Assembly (NCBI GenBank): GCA_903874965.1
Contig: CAIQUD010000110.1
Coordinates: 1-40,451 of the forward strand
Reading direction: 5' to 3'
DNA from: an uncultured Actinomycetes bacterium
GTDB lineage: Bacteria > Actinomycetota > Acidimicrobiia > Acidimicrobiales > RAAP-2
Length of the DNA: 40,451 nt
The notes under the pieces are model-generated. The model was given only the letters and a program-made list of their open reading frames with translations. It did not search any database and was not told the origin of the DNA. Below are positions 34,101-40,451 of this stretch, in pieces. Position numbers and translations under genes: made by a program. Each line of letters begins with the position of its first letter. Positions within the stretch are counted from its first letter, which is position 1.

Positions 34101-34208
34101 CGGGCAGAGTCGGTGTCTGACGTTCCCGTTATTGGCAAGCTCTTCACCTCAAAGAAGCGCTCTGCCTCAATTGTTCTCGGCAGTGGAGAACCGTCACCGC
34201 TCAGTTGA
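31179..34208 (+). CDS. Pseudo-metallophosphoesterase fused to membrane helices and an MprF/DUF2156 domain
   Basis: A 1009-residue fusion. Residues 28-200 and about 285-420 read as a metallophosphoesterase split by two membrane helices (about 201-220 and 250-271). Its metal motifs are partly lost: DIH is kept (Asp35, His37), but GD is GN (70-71), GNHD is GWRD (110-113), and the late GHTH is GGNL (319-322). Six further membrane helices occupy about 442-640. Residues 650-1009 form the cytosolic GNAT-like DUF2156 domain of MprF phosphatidylglycerol aminoacyltransferases, with DKQFFFSQDSLVAYAVFGGI and AVLRSALAADGE. The MprF part could transfer an amino acid from tRNA to a lipid. The GTG start at 31179 is uncertain. 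The end overlaps the convergent ATP-grasp gene by eight bases. Confidence 0.85.
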   Translation: MGTWEGVQRTSSPVTELAVLEVPVDLGQRVMVVADIHLDMTGDRANIASCNELVTRLDDWRGPGLVIVAGNLFAQSPEDPQALVATHTGAFDALQRFTGAPDRRCIVLPGWRDAEVLLNDTVRSALEASGVELASSVDLSCRTTTGIERVRVAAGSPLHAVTLDAITTDALPSLEDVRRLEDPERLESFVTSRVLYRRLGRWLWFPPTLAALLIALISFTPIFQSIDRIVLRSNGVDHVISRVRDVPWTTRLAFLIAVIVVTEIVVGLTARGIALRLTKRELHALDRTEASTALTVAGEPPLDLARRLINEGYRGLILGGNLAPQLRHRDDAFYAVVGGLTEVVQSRPTRAGLPSVYTNVRQVSWVELETGWGLTVRLVAGWTDLPGATTLERLAVRRPIVKGYKATAEILPRIIASWPNGGTWPQATDPAARRRRTRRVRRIVAAAVFITGLLDLLVAVSPPLRGRLQTINQFLPLGVAQAAGALVALTGIVLMMLARGVLRGQWRPWLLASLLLAASTILHVVHAVSFGAVVLSAGVLLLSLTEWRNFRGETDRISSRSAFGVLLFGGVASLIIAFLVAELTNVHGSLPPPGTVLLGLLERFAGITNIALPDRVNDWVTPVLTVIGVVIALAALYLITRPVVDRRRAGDNTPTRLAEMEKARDIVARHGRGTLDYFALRDDKQFFFSQDSLVAYAVFGGICIASPDPIGPPAERQRVIEDFWAFADSKGWGFGVVGAAEEWLPIYIAAGMRSVYIGDEAVVDLQHFSLAGNKMKGLRQAASRVERQGYTVEFLDPALATSAQIAELSPLLTASRRGDEEKGFSMMLGRMFMNEDRGLLLTIVRGPAGAPAAMCQFVPSAAISGYSLDLMRRDSGEHPNGLLDFALCQTIAHLRDQGGKGLSLNFAVLRSALAADGEITLTQRIERWFLLELSGYLQIESLWKFNSKYEPTWQPRYIVYDSPEQFLPSVISFLRAESVSDVPVIGKLFTSKKRSASIVLGSGEPSPLS

Positions 34209-35058
34209 GGCGGTCAACAACTGCTGAAGCGAAGCGCTCTTCTGCGCCACTCGTCATTTGGAAGAACAGCGACGGCTCAACGAGCTCCAACTCCACAATG
34301 ACGGGACCATCAGCGCTTGGGAGCAGGTCGACCCGGGCATAGGTCGGCATTTCTGGAAGCCAATCAATCAACCGCCGTGCGAGGTCACGCTCTTCGTCTG
34401 TCGCCTTATGGGGAGTGATCTGTTCAGCAAAGGCAAGACCCGTTGCGTCAAGTGCTCGACCAACCCCACCGATCTCAAGCATTGGCCCCTTGGTGATCGA
34501 GTGACTGAACTCGCCGTTGAAGAACAGCAGTGCGGACTCACCCTCAGCATCAACGCCATCGAGATAGGGCTGGATGAGTGCGGTTGCTCCTTCACGTTGG
34601 AGTGCTCGAGCGTGGTCAATGGCGAGCGAACTCTCTTCGGCCTCGAAGCGCCTTGCTCCTCTCGAGCCAGCGCCAACGGTCGGTTTCACGACGCATCGAC
34701 CTTCAGGAACCGAGACCTCTTCCCCGGGAGCAAAGAACCAACTCGCTGGAATGGGAAAGCCGGCCGCAGCCAATTCAGCCAGGTATCGCTTGTCAGTGCT
34801 CCACCTGAGCATCTCAACAGGATTGAGCACACGCGGGAGTGTCGATGCCCAAGCAAGGAATGCCTCTCGCCTCGGCACATAGTCCCAACAGGTCCGAATG
34901 ACGGTGAGGTCGAAATCGGCAAATGGCGCCGCTGGGTCATCCCAAATGAGTGGGACTGCCGTCACCCCGAATCTGTTGAACGCGGCAACAACGCCAGCAC
35001 CATCAGGATCAAGATCGGGAAGCTCTCTGCAGGTCGCGAGTGCGACCGTTCGCTCCAC
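34201..35058 (-). CDS. ATP-grasp ligase, RimK/DcsG-like
   Basis: A 285-residue ATP-grasp protein. An N-terminal pre-ATP-grasp domain contains VIRTCWDYVPRREAFLAWA, characteristic of a group that includes the cycloserine ligase DcsG. The ATP-binding part shows CVVKPTVGAGSRGARRF, an adenine-binding region ATALIQPYLDGV, GESALLFFNGEFSHSI, and the Mg2+-binding end VIVELELVEPSLFF (Glu-x-Glu-x-x-Glu). It forms an amide or ester bond between a carboxylate and an unknown nucleophile. The GTG start is two bases after the nuoN stop on the same strand, so it is probably transcribed with the nuo operon. Its 3' end overlaps the MprF-like gene. The substrate is unknown. Confidence 0.85.
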   Translation of the reverse strand: MERTVALATCRELPDLDPDGAGVVAAFNRFGVTAVPLIWDDPAAPFADFDLTVIRTCWDYVPRREAFLAWASTLPRVLNPVEMLRWSTDKRYLAELAAAGFPIPASWFFAPGEEVSVPEGRCVVKPTVGAGSRGARRFEAEESSLAIDHARALQREGATALIQPYLDGVDAEGESALLFFNGEFSHSITKGPMLEIGGVGRALDATGLAFAEQITPHKATDEERDLARRLIDWLPEMPTYARVDLLPSADGPVIVELELVEPSLFFQMTSGAEERFASAVVDRLN

Positions 35059-35060
35059 CG

Positions 35061-36551
35061 TTAGGGCAGGAGGTGGTCTGCCGCCACCCGAACAAAGTCG
35101 AGCAACGTGGCAGGGAAGATTCCGAAGAACACGGTGACCGCAACGGTGAGGCCGACGGCAATCCCCGCAAGCGGTGCGCGCGTTGCGCCATCGAGATCAA
35201 GCGAGACCGCTTCTTCAGGGGTTCCTGCATAGAGCGAGAGCACGAAGCGGAGATACGCAAACGCGGCAATCGCTGCCGACACCATTGCCAGAATGGCGAG
35301 CGGAATCGCTCCAGTTCCCGTCGCTGCCTCGACGACACCGAACTTGGCCAAGAACCCAGTCGTGAGTGGAACTCCGGCTTGGGCGAGGACCAGCACGGCG
35401 AGGCACCCAGTGAGTACCGGATGGTTGTGCACGAGGCCTCGATACCGATCGATGGTGCTGTCGTCATCATTCTCAGACGCCAGCATCGTCAAGATTCCAA
35501 AGGTCCCGATTGCGGCAATGGAGTAGGTGAAGAGATAGAAGAGATCGGCCGAGACACCAGCAGATGTCGCAGCGAGAATGCCGAGGAAGATGAATCCAGC
35601 GTGGTTGATCGAGGAGTAGGCAAGCATCCGCTTGACGTCACGCTGCACCACCATGAGCAGTGCTCCACCGAACAAGGTCACGATGGCGATGGCATAGAGC
35701 GCCGGCGTCCAGGTCGATCGTGCGGTTGGGAGTCCGGCCAAGAGCACGCGAATGAGGGCGGCGAAACCACCGGTCTTGGCCACTGCCGCCATGAACCCAG
35801 TCACTGGCGTTGGTGCACCCTCGTAGACATCTGGTGTCCAGAGGTGGAAGGGAACTGCTGCGACCTTGAAACAGAACCCAACAAGCAGCAGCGCCAGTCC
35901 AACCAACAAGATTCCAGGCTTAGCCGCAACCGAGGCGGCGAGGCTCTGCGCAATGACTTGCAGGTTGGTCGAACCAGTTGCCCCATAGGTGAACGCAATA
36001 CCGAAGACAAAGATCGCCGACGAGAAGCCGCCCAAGATGAAGTACTTGAGTGCCGCTTCTTCAGACTTCGCACTCGAACGGTTGAGCGCCACGAGCACGT
36101 AGAGGGCAATCGAGAGGATCTCGAGGCCAAGGAACAGCACGACGAGGTCGTTTGCTGCCGCCATAATCATCGCCCCAGAGGCAGACGTCAGCGCAAGAAC
36201 GTGGTACTCGGCGCCTGCGATGTGCATTCGCTCTAAATACCGATGACCAAAGCACGTTGCGAGCAGCACCGAACAGCTCACCGTCACGGCAATGACGACA
36301 CTCAGCCCATCGATGGCAATGGCACCGGCAACGGTCGTTGTCGCCTTTGAAGAGGCAACGTGGTGCCTTTCAATGAGTGAGAAGACGAGGGCGCCAGTTC
36401 CGGCAAAGAGCGTGAGTCCAGTTGAGACAACCGGCGGAAGGGCTCGCCGACTGAGTGCAGCAACGGCCATGAGGAGGACGCCGCCGAGGAGCATGAAAAG
36501 AATCGGCGAGAGTGCCCAGTAGGAGATTGACGGCATGGTGAGGTTGGTCAC
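35061..36551 (-). CDS. nuoN: NADH-quinone oxidoreductase subunit N
   Basis: A 496-residue antiporter-like membrane subunit of complex I with about 14 helices. The key Glu is in LFLGLEILSIALYVLVAL and the channel Lys in CFKVAAVPFHLWTPDVYEG, both classic NuoN/Mrp features. The GTG at 36551 overlaps the nuoM stop (GTGA); an ATG at 36536 is an alternative. The gene ends two bases before the ATP-grasp start. Confidence 0.96.
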   Translation of the reverse strand: MTNLTMPSISYWALSPILFMLLGGVLLMAVAALSRRALPPVVSTGLTLFAGTGALVFSLIERHHVASSKATTTVAGAIAIDGLSVVIAVTVSCSVLLATCFGHRYLERMHIAGAEYHVLALTSASGAMIMAAANDLVVLFLGLEILSIALYVLVALNRSSAKSEEAALKYFILGGFSSAIFVFGIAFTYGATGSTNLQVIAQSLAASVAAKPGILLVGLALLLVGFCFKVAAVPFHLWTPDVYEGAPTPVTGFMAAVAKTGGFAALIRVLLAGLPTARSTWTPALYAIAIVTLFGGALLMVVQRDVKRMLAYSSINHAGFIFLGILAATSAGVSADLFYLFTYSIAAIGTFGILTMLASENDDDSTIDRYRGLVHNHPVLTGCLAVLVLAQAGVPLTTGFLAKFGVVEAATGTGAIPLAILAMVSAAIAAFAYLRFVLSLYAGTPEEAVSLDLDGATRAPLAGIAVGLTVAVTVFFGIFPATLLDFVRVAADHLLP

Positions 36552-38092
36552 TGCACACCTCCCCGCGTCGCACTTGGTGCAATCGAATGGAGGGTCGTCC
36601 CTGAAGGCGACGTCGACTCCGTGGCAACAACCGCTGCGACTTCCTTGGCTACTGCGGGTTCAATCCGGTCGAGCATGAACTTCGGGAAGACACCGAGGAA
36701 CACAATCAAGACGAGCAACGGAGCAATGATGAGTCGCTCGTTCCTCGTGAGATCAGGGGTCTCCGCGTTCTCGGCGTCAGCCTTGCCATGGAAGACCTGC
36801 TGGTAGTTCCACAGCCAGTAGATGGCGGCAACGACCACACCGAAGGTCGCGGTGACGCCCCACCAACGGTGCGTGGCGAAGGTGCCGAGGAGCACCAAGA
36901 ACTCACCAACGAAGCCGTTGAGGCCCGGAAGACCAATTGACGCCAACATGACGAGCGTGAAGACACCGGCAAGAACCGGTGCCGGCTTCTGCAACCCACG
37001 AAGAAGTCCCGTGTCCCAACCGCCTCGACGCTCGGCAATCCAACCAATCAGCATGAAGAACGCCGCGGTGATGATGCCGTGGTTCACCATCATGGTGACG
37101 GCACCCGTCAGGCCAACGGTTGTGAAGGTAAAGGTTCCAAGCACGATGAAACCAACTTGTGCGAGCGAGGAGTAGGCAACCAATCGCTTCATGTCGCTCT
37201 GGGCTGACGCCACGATGGCGCCATAGAGGATCCCGATGGTCGCCAAGGTCAGCACCAGTGGCGCCAGCACCTTTGAGGCGTGAGGAAAGAGCGTGAGGTT
37301 GAATCGCAAAATGCCGTAGGTGCCGAGCTTTGCCAGCACTGCGGAGAGCACCATTGATCCGCCGGTCGGCGCTTCTCGGTAGGTCGTTGGTGACCAGGTG
37401 TGCAGCGGGAACAACGGCGCCTTCACGGCAAAGGCGGCCAAGAAGGCAAGCGAGAGCCACACGCCCATGCCGCCGGACAAGTTGGTGTGACGGAGCGCCT
37501 CCAACGAGAAGGTCAACACACCGGTTTGGCTTTGGTGCTTGAACGCCAGCACCAAGATGCCGACCAGCAAGAACGCCGAACCAAGGAAGGTCATGACAAA
37601 GAACTTGACGGCGGCGTAGTTCCGGCGCTCGTAACCGAAGCGGATGATGAGGAAGTACGACGGCACAAGCGTCAACTCAAAGGCAATGAAGAACAACATC
37701 AGGTCCAGGCTGAGGAAGGACGCAACCGCTGCGCCTTCAAGGACGAGCACCCAAGCAGCAAACGCTGCCCCGTGTTCTTTCACCTGCGCACCGAGCAGCA
37801 CGATCGGCACGACGAGCAAGGTCATGGCAACGAGGAAGAGCGAGATGCCGTCAACGCCAAGATTCCACGAGATTCCGAGGCTCGATGCCCATGGATGCAC
37901 CGAGGTGAATTGGAAGTCTCCGGTTCGCTTGAAGGCGACCAGAAGGGCAACACCGAGTCCGAGTTCCAAGACGGCAACACCAAGGCCAAGCTTCTGGGCT
38001 ACTGCTTGAGCTGGCTTTGCGATAGCGCCAACAATGGCCGCGCCGATGAGAGGCACGAGCACCAGCAGTGAGAGATACGGAAAGGTGTGCAT
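36548..38092 (-). CDS. nuoM: NADH-quinone oxidoreductase subunit M
   Basis: A 514-residue proton-pumping membrane subunit of complex I. Conserved charged residues are the Glu in FFIAFELTLVPSYFLIIRFG and the Lys in AFAVKAPLFPLHTWSPTTY. The segment LVAYSSLAQVGFIVLG is the usual second channel half. It starts at the ATG at 38092, sharing ATGA with the nuoL stop, and ends overlapping nuoN. Length and order are standard. Confidence 0.97.
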   Translation of the reverse strand: MHTFPYLSLLVLVPLIGAAIVGAIAKPAQAVAQKLGLGVAVLELGLGVALLVAFKRTGDFQFTSVHPWASSLGISWNLGVDGISLFLVAMTLLVVPIVLLGAQVKEHGAAFAAWVLVLEGAAVASFLSLDLMLFFIAFELTLVPSYFLIIRFGYERRNYAAVKFFVMTFLGSAFLLVGILVLAFKHQSQTGVLTFSLEALRHTNLSGGMGVWLSLAFLAAFAVKAPLFPLHTWSPTTYREAPTGGSMVLSAVLAKLGTYGILRFNLTLFPHASKVLAPLVLTLATIGILYGAIVASAQSDMKRLVAYSSLAQVGFIVLGTFTFTTVGLTGAVTMMVNHGIITAAFFMLIGWIAERRGGWDTGLLRGLQKPAPVLAGVFTLVMLASIGLPGLNGFVGEFLVLLGTFATHRWWGVTATFGVVVAAIYWLWNYQQVFHGKADAENAETPDLTRNERLIIAPLLVLIVFLGVFPKFMLDRIEPAVAKEVAAVVATESTSPSGTTLHSIAPSATRGGVQ

Positions 38093-39972
38093 CAGGCAAC
38101 CACCACGAGGAAGTAGAGAAGGAGTGCGACCATGCCGACGACAATGCCGACGCTGTAACTGCGAACTTGGCCGTTGTGAATGGCACGAAGCTTGGAGGAG
38201 AGCCCACGAACCGCATGTGCCGTGCCATCAACTGCTCCATCGAGCACCAAGGCGTCACCAATTGCTGCGTACTCGGCCAACTTCGTTCCTGGCTTGCCAA
38301 GGACGTTGTCGTAGAGGTTGTCCCAGTACCAAACCTGTTGGAGGAACTTCGGCGTAAGTTCTGGTCGCTCTGACCGACCCTTCCAGAGCACCCAGGCAAT
38401 CGAGAGCCCAGCAATGGCAACGAGCGCATCGGCAATCGACAAGACGAACTGTTGCGTGGTTGAACTCGTAGGCGTCACGAGGTCAGTGCCGAAGACTGGG
38501 TCGAGGAACTTGCCCAAACCGAAGCTATGCACGAATGGCAGCCCAAGAAGACCACCGAAAGCAGAGCAGACAGCGAGGATGACCAGTGGGAGTCGCATGG
38601 TCCATGGCGACTCGTGCGGGTGAGCAACCCCTGGCTCACCATTGGGGCCGTCTTCGGTGAAGCGAGCTTGGCCAGTGAAGGTCAGGTAGAAGAGTCGGCT
38701 CATGTAATACGCCGTCAAGAGCGCAGTCAGAAGACCGAGCGCCCACAGCCAAGGTGACTTTCCAAACACCGCGTCAAGCACCGAGCCCTTTGCCCAGAAT
38801 CCGGCAAACGGAGGTACACCAATGATGGCAAGCCAACCAATGAGGAAGGTTCCGTAGGTCCATGGGAGGACCTTCCGAAGGCCACCCATGCGATTCATTT
38901 CTTGCTCACCGTTGAGGGCGTGAATGACCGAGCCAGATCCAAGGAAGAGCAGTGCCTTGAAGAAGGCGTGGGCGACCATCAAGAACATCGCCGCCACGTA
39001 GTCGCCCGTTCCAACGGCAAGGACCATGTAGCCAATCTGCGAAACCGTCGAGAAGGCAAGACCCTTCTTAATATCGGTCTGCGACGTGGCGATGGTGGCC
39101 GCCACGAAAGCGGTGGCAACACCGACGCCACAAATCACCCACTGGCCGGTCGAGCTCAAGTGCACTAGGCCGTGGAGGCGGCAAAGGAGGTAGACACCAG
39201 CGGTAACCATGGTTGCCGCGTGGATGAGGGCTGAAACCGGCGTCGGGCCTTCCATGGCATCGGGCAGCCAGTTGAACAGTGGGATCTGGGCGGACTTGCC
39301 TGCGGCGGCAAACAAGAAGGCCAAGACCGCCATCGTTGCCGTCAGCCCTGACAGGGAACCGAAGTCCATCTCCGAATAGGTGATCGTGTGCAGTTGACTC
39401 CACAACAAGAAGGTGCCGAGCAGGAAGCCAACGTCGGCAAGTCGGTTGTAGATGAACGCTTTCTTGCCCGCAGAAGCTGCTGCGTCCTTGTCGAAGTAAT
39501 ACGACACCAACCAGTACGAACACACACCAACGCCTTCCCATCCAAGGAAGGTGACAAGAAGGTTCGAACCGAGCACCAAAAGGAGCATCGACGCAACGAA
39601 CAGGTTGAGGTAGATGAAGAACTTCCGAAAGTAGGTCTCACCGTGCATATACCCAATCGAGTACAGGTGGATGAGCGCCGAGATACCGGTGACAAAGAGG
39701 CACATCGTGATCGAGAGCGGGTCCGCTGTGAGCGACAAGTTCGCGTGAAACCCACCGACATTGATCCAATCGAAAACGTGCTGCGTTGAGGGTGCGCCAT
39801 CTTTCTGGCCAAGCACGCCAGTAAAGACCAGCACCGTCGTCACGAAGGACAACGCCACCGCAAGGGTTGCAATCCATCCGGCGAGTGGCTCGCGAACCTT
39901 GTTGCCGAGTGCAATGAGCAACAGTCCACTGAACAGCGGGAATGCCACGATGAGGGAGGTCAGGTGGAGCAT
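38092..39972 (-). CDS. nuoL: NADH-quinone oxidoreductase subunit L
   Basis: A 626-residue distal pump subunit of complex I. The conserved Glu is in FLGWEGVGVCSYWLVSYYF and the Lys in AAAGKSAQIPLFNWLPDAM, with ALIHAATMVTAGVYLL typical of NuoL. The C-terminal extension beyond the antiporter core includes the lateral-helix region. I chose the ATG at 39972, one base after the nuoK stop. An upstream in-frame start would overlap most of nuoK. Confidence 0.97.
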   Translation of the reverse strand: MLHLTSLIVAFPLFSGLLLIALGNKVREPLAGWIATLAVALSFVTTVLVFTGVLGQKDGAPSTQHVFDWINVGGFHANLSLTADPLSITMCLFVTGISALIHLYSIGYMHGETYFRKFFIYLNLFVASMLLLVLGSNLLVTFLGWEGVGVCSYWLVSYYFDKDAAASAGKKAFIYNRLADVGFLLGTFLLWSQLHTITYSEMDFGSLSGLTATMAVLAFLFAAAGKSAQIPLFNWLPDAMEGPTPVSALIHAATMVTAGVYLLCRLHGLVHLSSTGQWVICGVGVATAFVAATIATSQTDIKKGLAFSTVSQIGYMVLAVGTGDYVAAMFLMVAHAFFKALLFLGSGSVIHALNGEQEMNRMGGLRKVLPWTYGTFLIGWLAIIGVPPFAGFWAKGSVLDAVFGKSPWLWALGLLTALLTAYYMSRLFYLTFTGQARFTEDGPNGEPGVAHPHESPWTMRLPLVILAVCSAFGGLLGLPFVHSFGLGKFLDPVFGTDLVTPTSSTTQQFVLSIADALVAIAGLSIAWVLWKGRSERPELTPKFLQQVWYWDNLYDNVLGKPGTKLAEYAAIGDALVLDGAVDGTAHAVRGLSSKLRAIHNGQVRSYSVGIVVGMVALLLYFLVVVA

Positions 39973-39973
39973 G

Positions 39974-40279
39974 TCAGCCGCCCATCTCAGAAAGCTCGTC
40001 GGCGACCGCACTGCGGCGACGTCGGAAGATTGCAACGACAATGCCGAGTCCGACCACGACTTCAGCAGCAGCAACGACCAGCACGAAGAACACCGTGGCT
40101 TCGCCGCCAACGTCTTTCAGTTCTCTGGCGAAGCCAACAAGTGCCAAGTTGGCGGCATTCAGCATGAGCTCAACGCACATGAACATGATCAGCACATTGC
40201 GACGAATGAGCACACCAAACGCGCCGATGCCAAACAACACCGTCGCGAGGATGATGAACCAAGAGAGAGGAATACTCAA
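39974..40279 (-). CDS. nuoK: NADH-quinone oxidoreductase subunit K
   Basis: A 101-residue, three-helix subunit of complex I. The two buried glutamates needed for proton transfer are Glu37 ([13 protein letters not shown]) and Glu73 ([14 protein letters not shown]). The start appears to be a TTG at 40279 that shares TTGA with the nuoJ stop, a rare codon in an otherwise standard arrangement. Confidence 0.96.
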   Translation of the reverse strand: MSIPLSWFIILATVLFGIGAFGVLIRRNVLIMFMCVELMLNAANLALVGFARELKDVGGEATVFFVLVVAAAEVVVGLGIVVAIFRRRRSAVADELSEMGG

Positions 40280-40451
40280 CTGAGCTCCTCCATCATCACG
40301 GCATCACTGCCTTCTTCTTGGTCACTTCGACGAGCCAGCACGACCGCACCAATCACGGCAATGACGAGCAAGCCAGCGGTTGCTTCGAACGCGAAGAGGT
40401 AGGTCGTAAAGACGGCCTTGCCAAGATCGGCAACATTGCCTCCGCCACCAG
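40276..40451 (-). CDS. nuoJ: NADH-quinone oxidoreductase subunit J, C-terminal part (start outside window)
   Basis: The reading frame is open through the right edge of the window and ends at a TGA at 40276-40278. The visible 57 or so residues contain a membrane helix ([19 protein letters not shown]) and the tail [20 protein letters not shown], matching the end of NuoJ. Gene order directly before nuoK supports the assignment. The N-terminal helices lie beyond the window. Confidence 0.92.
   Translation of the reverse strand, partial: GGGGNVADLGKAVFTTYLFAFEATAGLLVIAVIGAVVLARRSDQEEGSDAVMMEELS

Noticed and set aside
35040-36236. 398-codon open frame on the plus strand opposite nuoN
   Set aside because: The predicted protein is Arg/Glu/His-rich low complexity, the expected antisense of a hydrophobic membrane protein. 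nuoN is certain.
37400-38071. 223-codon open frame opposite nuoM
   Set aside because: Same antisense effect of a membrane protein gene; no recognisable domain.
1-40451. Search for tRNA/rRNA genes, CRISPR repeats, insertion sequences, integrase or phage genes, riboswitches
   Set aside because: No cloverleaf-like sequence, no regularly spaced repeats, no transposase or integrase motifs and no known riboswitch consensus were recognised by eye; the space is almost fully used by coding genes.

Overview
The window looks like a gene-dense chromosomal segment of an actinobacterium, probably a member of the Acidimicrobiia or a relative. The family-level evidence is an actinobacterial-type respiratory supercomplex (ctaE-qcrC-qcrA-qcrB with a two-heme QcrC, and ctaC-ctaD-ctaF with the actinobacterial subunit IV). 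It also includes a HelD-type RNA polymerase helicase, an F420/luciferase-like oxidoreductase, an SCO6745-family protein and a KstR-like TetR regulator. GC content looks moderately high by eye. Genes are tightly packed, no gap exceeds 300 bases, and many neighbours overlap by 1 to 8 bases. I see no tRNA, rRNA, CRISPR array, insertion sequence or phage gene, so this reads as ordinary core chromosome with some lineage-specific genes.

Layout. Bases 1-6347 (+) form a six-gene catabolic operon: two adjacent acyl-CoA dehydrogenase subunits, a luciferase-like oxidoreductase, an aldehyde dehydrogenase, a PLP-dependent decarboxylase/lyase and a cyclase-family hydrolase. Next come a divergent pair (SCO6745-family protein, KstR-like TetR regulator) and an alpha/beta hydrolase. 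Bases 8946-12212 (-) hold an unusual DoxX-Rieske fusion followed by an OmpR-type response regulator and its histidine kinase. A DedA membrane protein, a divergent family-1 glycosidase-like protein (-), a crotonase, a CopD-like membrane protein and TatA follow.

Bases 15997-24701 encode the terminal respiratory chain as two convergent blocks: ctaC-ctaD-ctaF (+) facing ctaE-qcrC-qcrA-qcrB (-). Between them lie a small zinc-ribbon protein and a lipoprotein of the phosphodiester-glycosidase type. A HelD-like helicase (-) is divergent from hemE-hemH-hemG (+), which supply heme precursors that the neighbouring cytochromes need. A HAD-like phosphatase (-) is followed by a 1009-residue fusion (+) of an apparently inactivated metallophosphoesterase, membrane helices and an MprF/DUF2156 aminoacyltransferase domain. 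The window ends in the nuoJKLMN part of the complex I operon (-), with an ATP-grasp ligase appended behind nuoN.

Functionally, the window joins complex I, the bc1-aa3 supercomplex, heme synthesis and a fatty-acid or steroid-like beta-oxidation module. The features most worth following up are the DoxX-Cys4-Rieske fusion with its two-component system, the pseudo-phosphoesterase/MprF fusion, the divergent GH1-like protein, the N-terminally extended QcrC, and a recurring pattern of -10-like hexamers placed 6-8 bases before start codons that lack a ribosome binding site (candidate leaderless transcripts).
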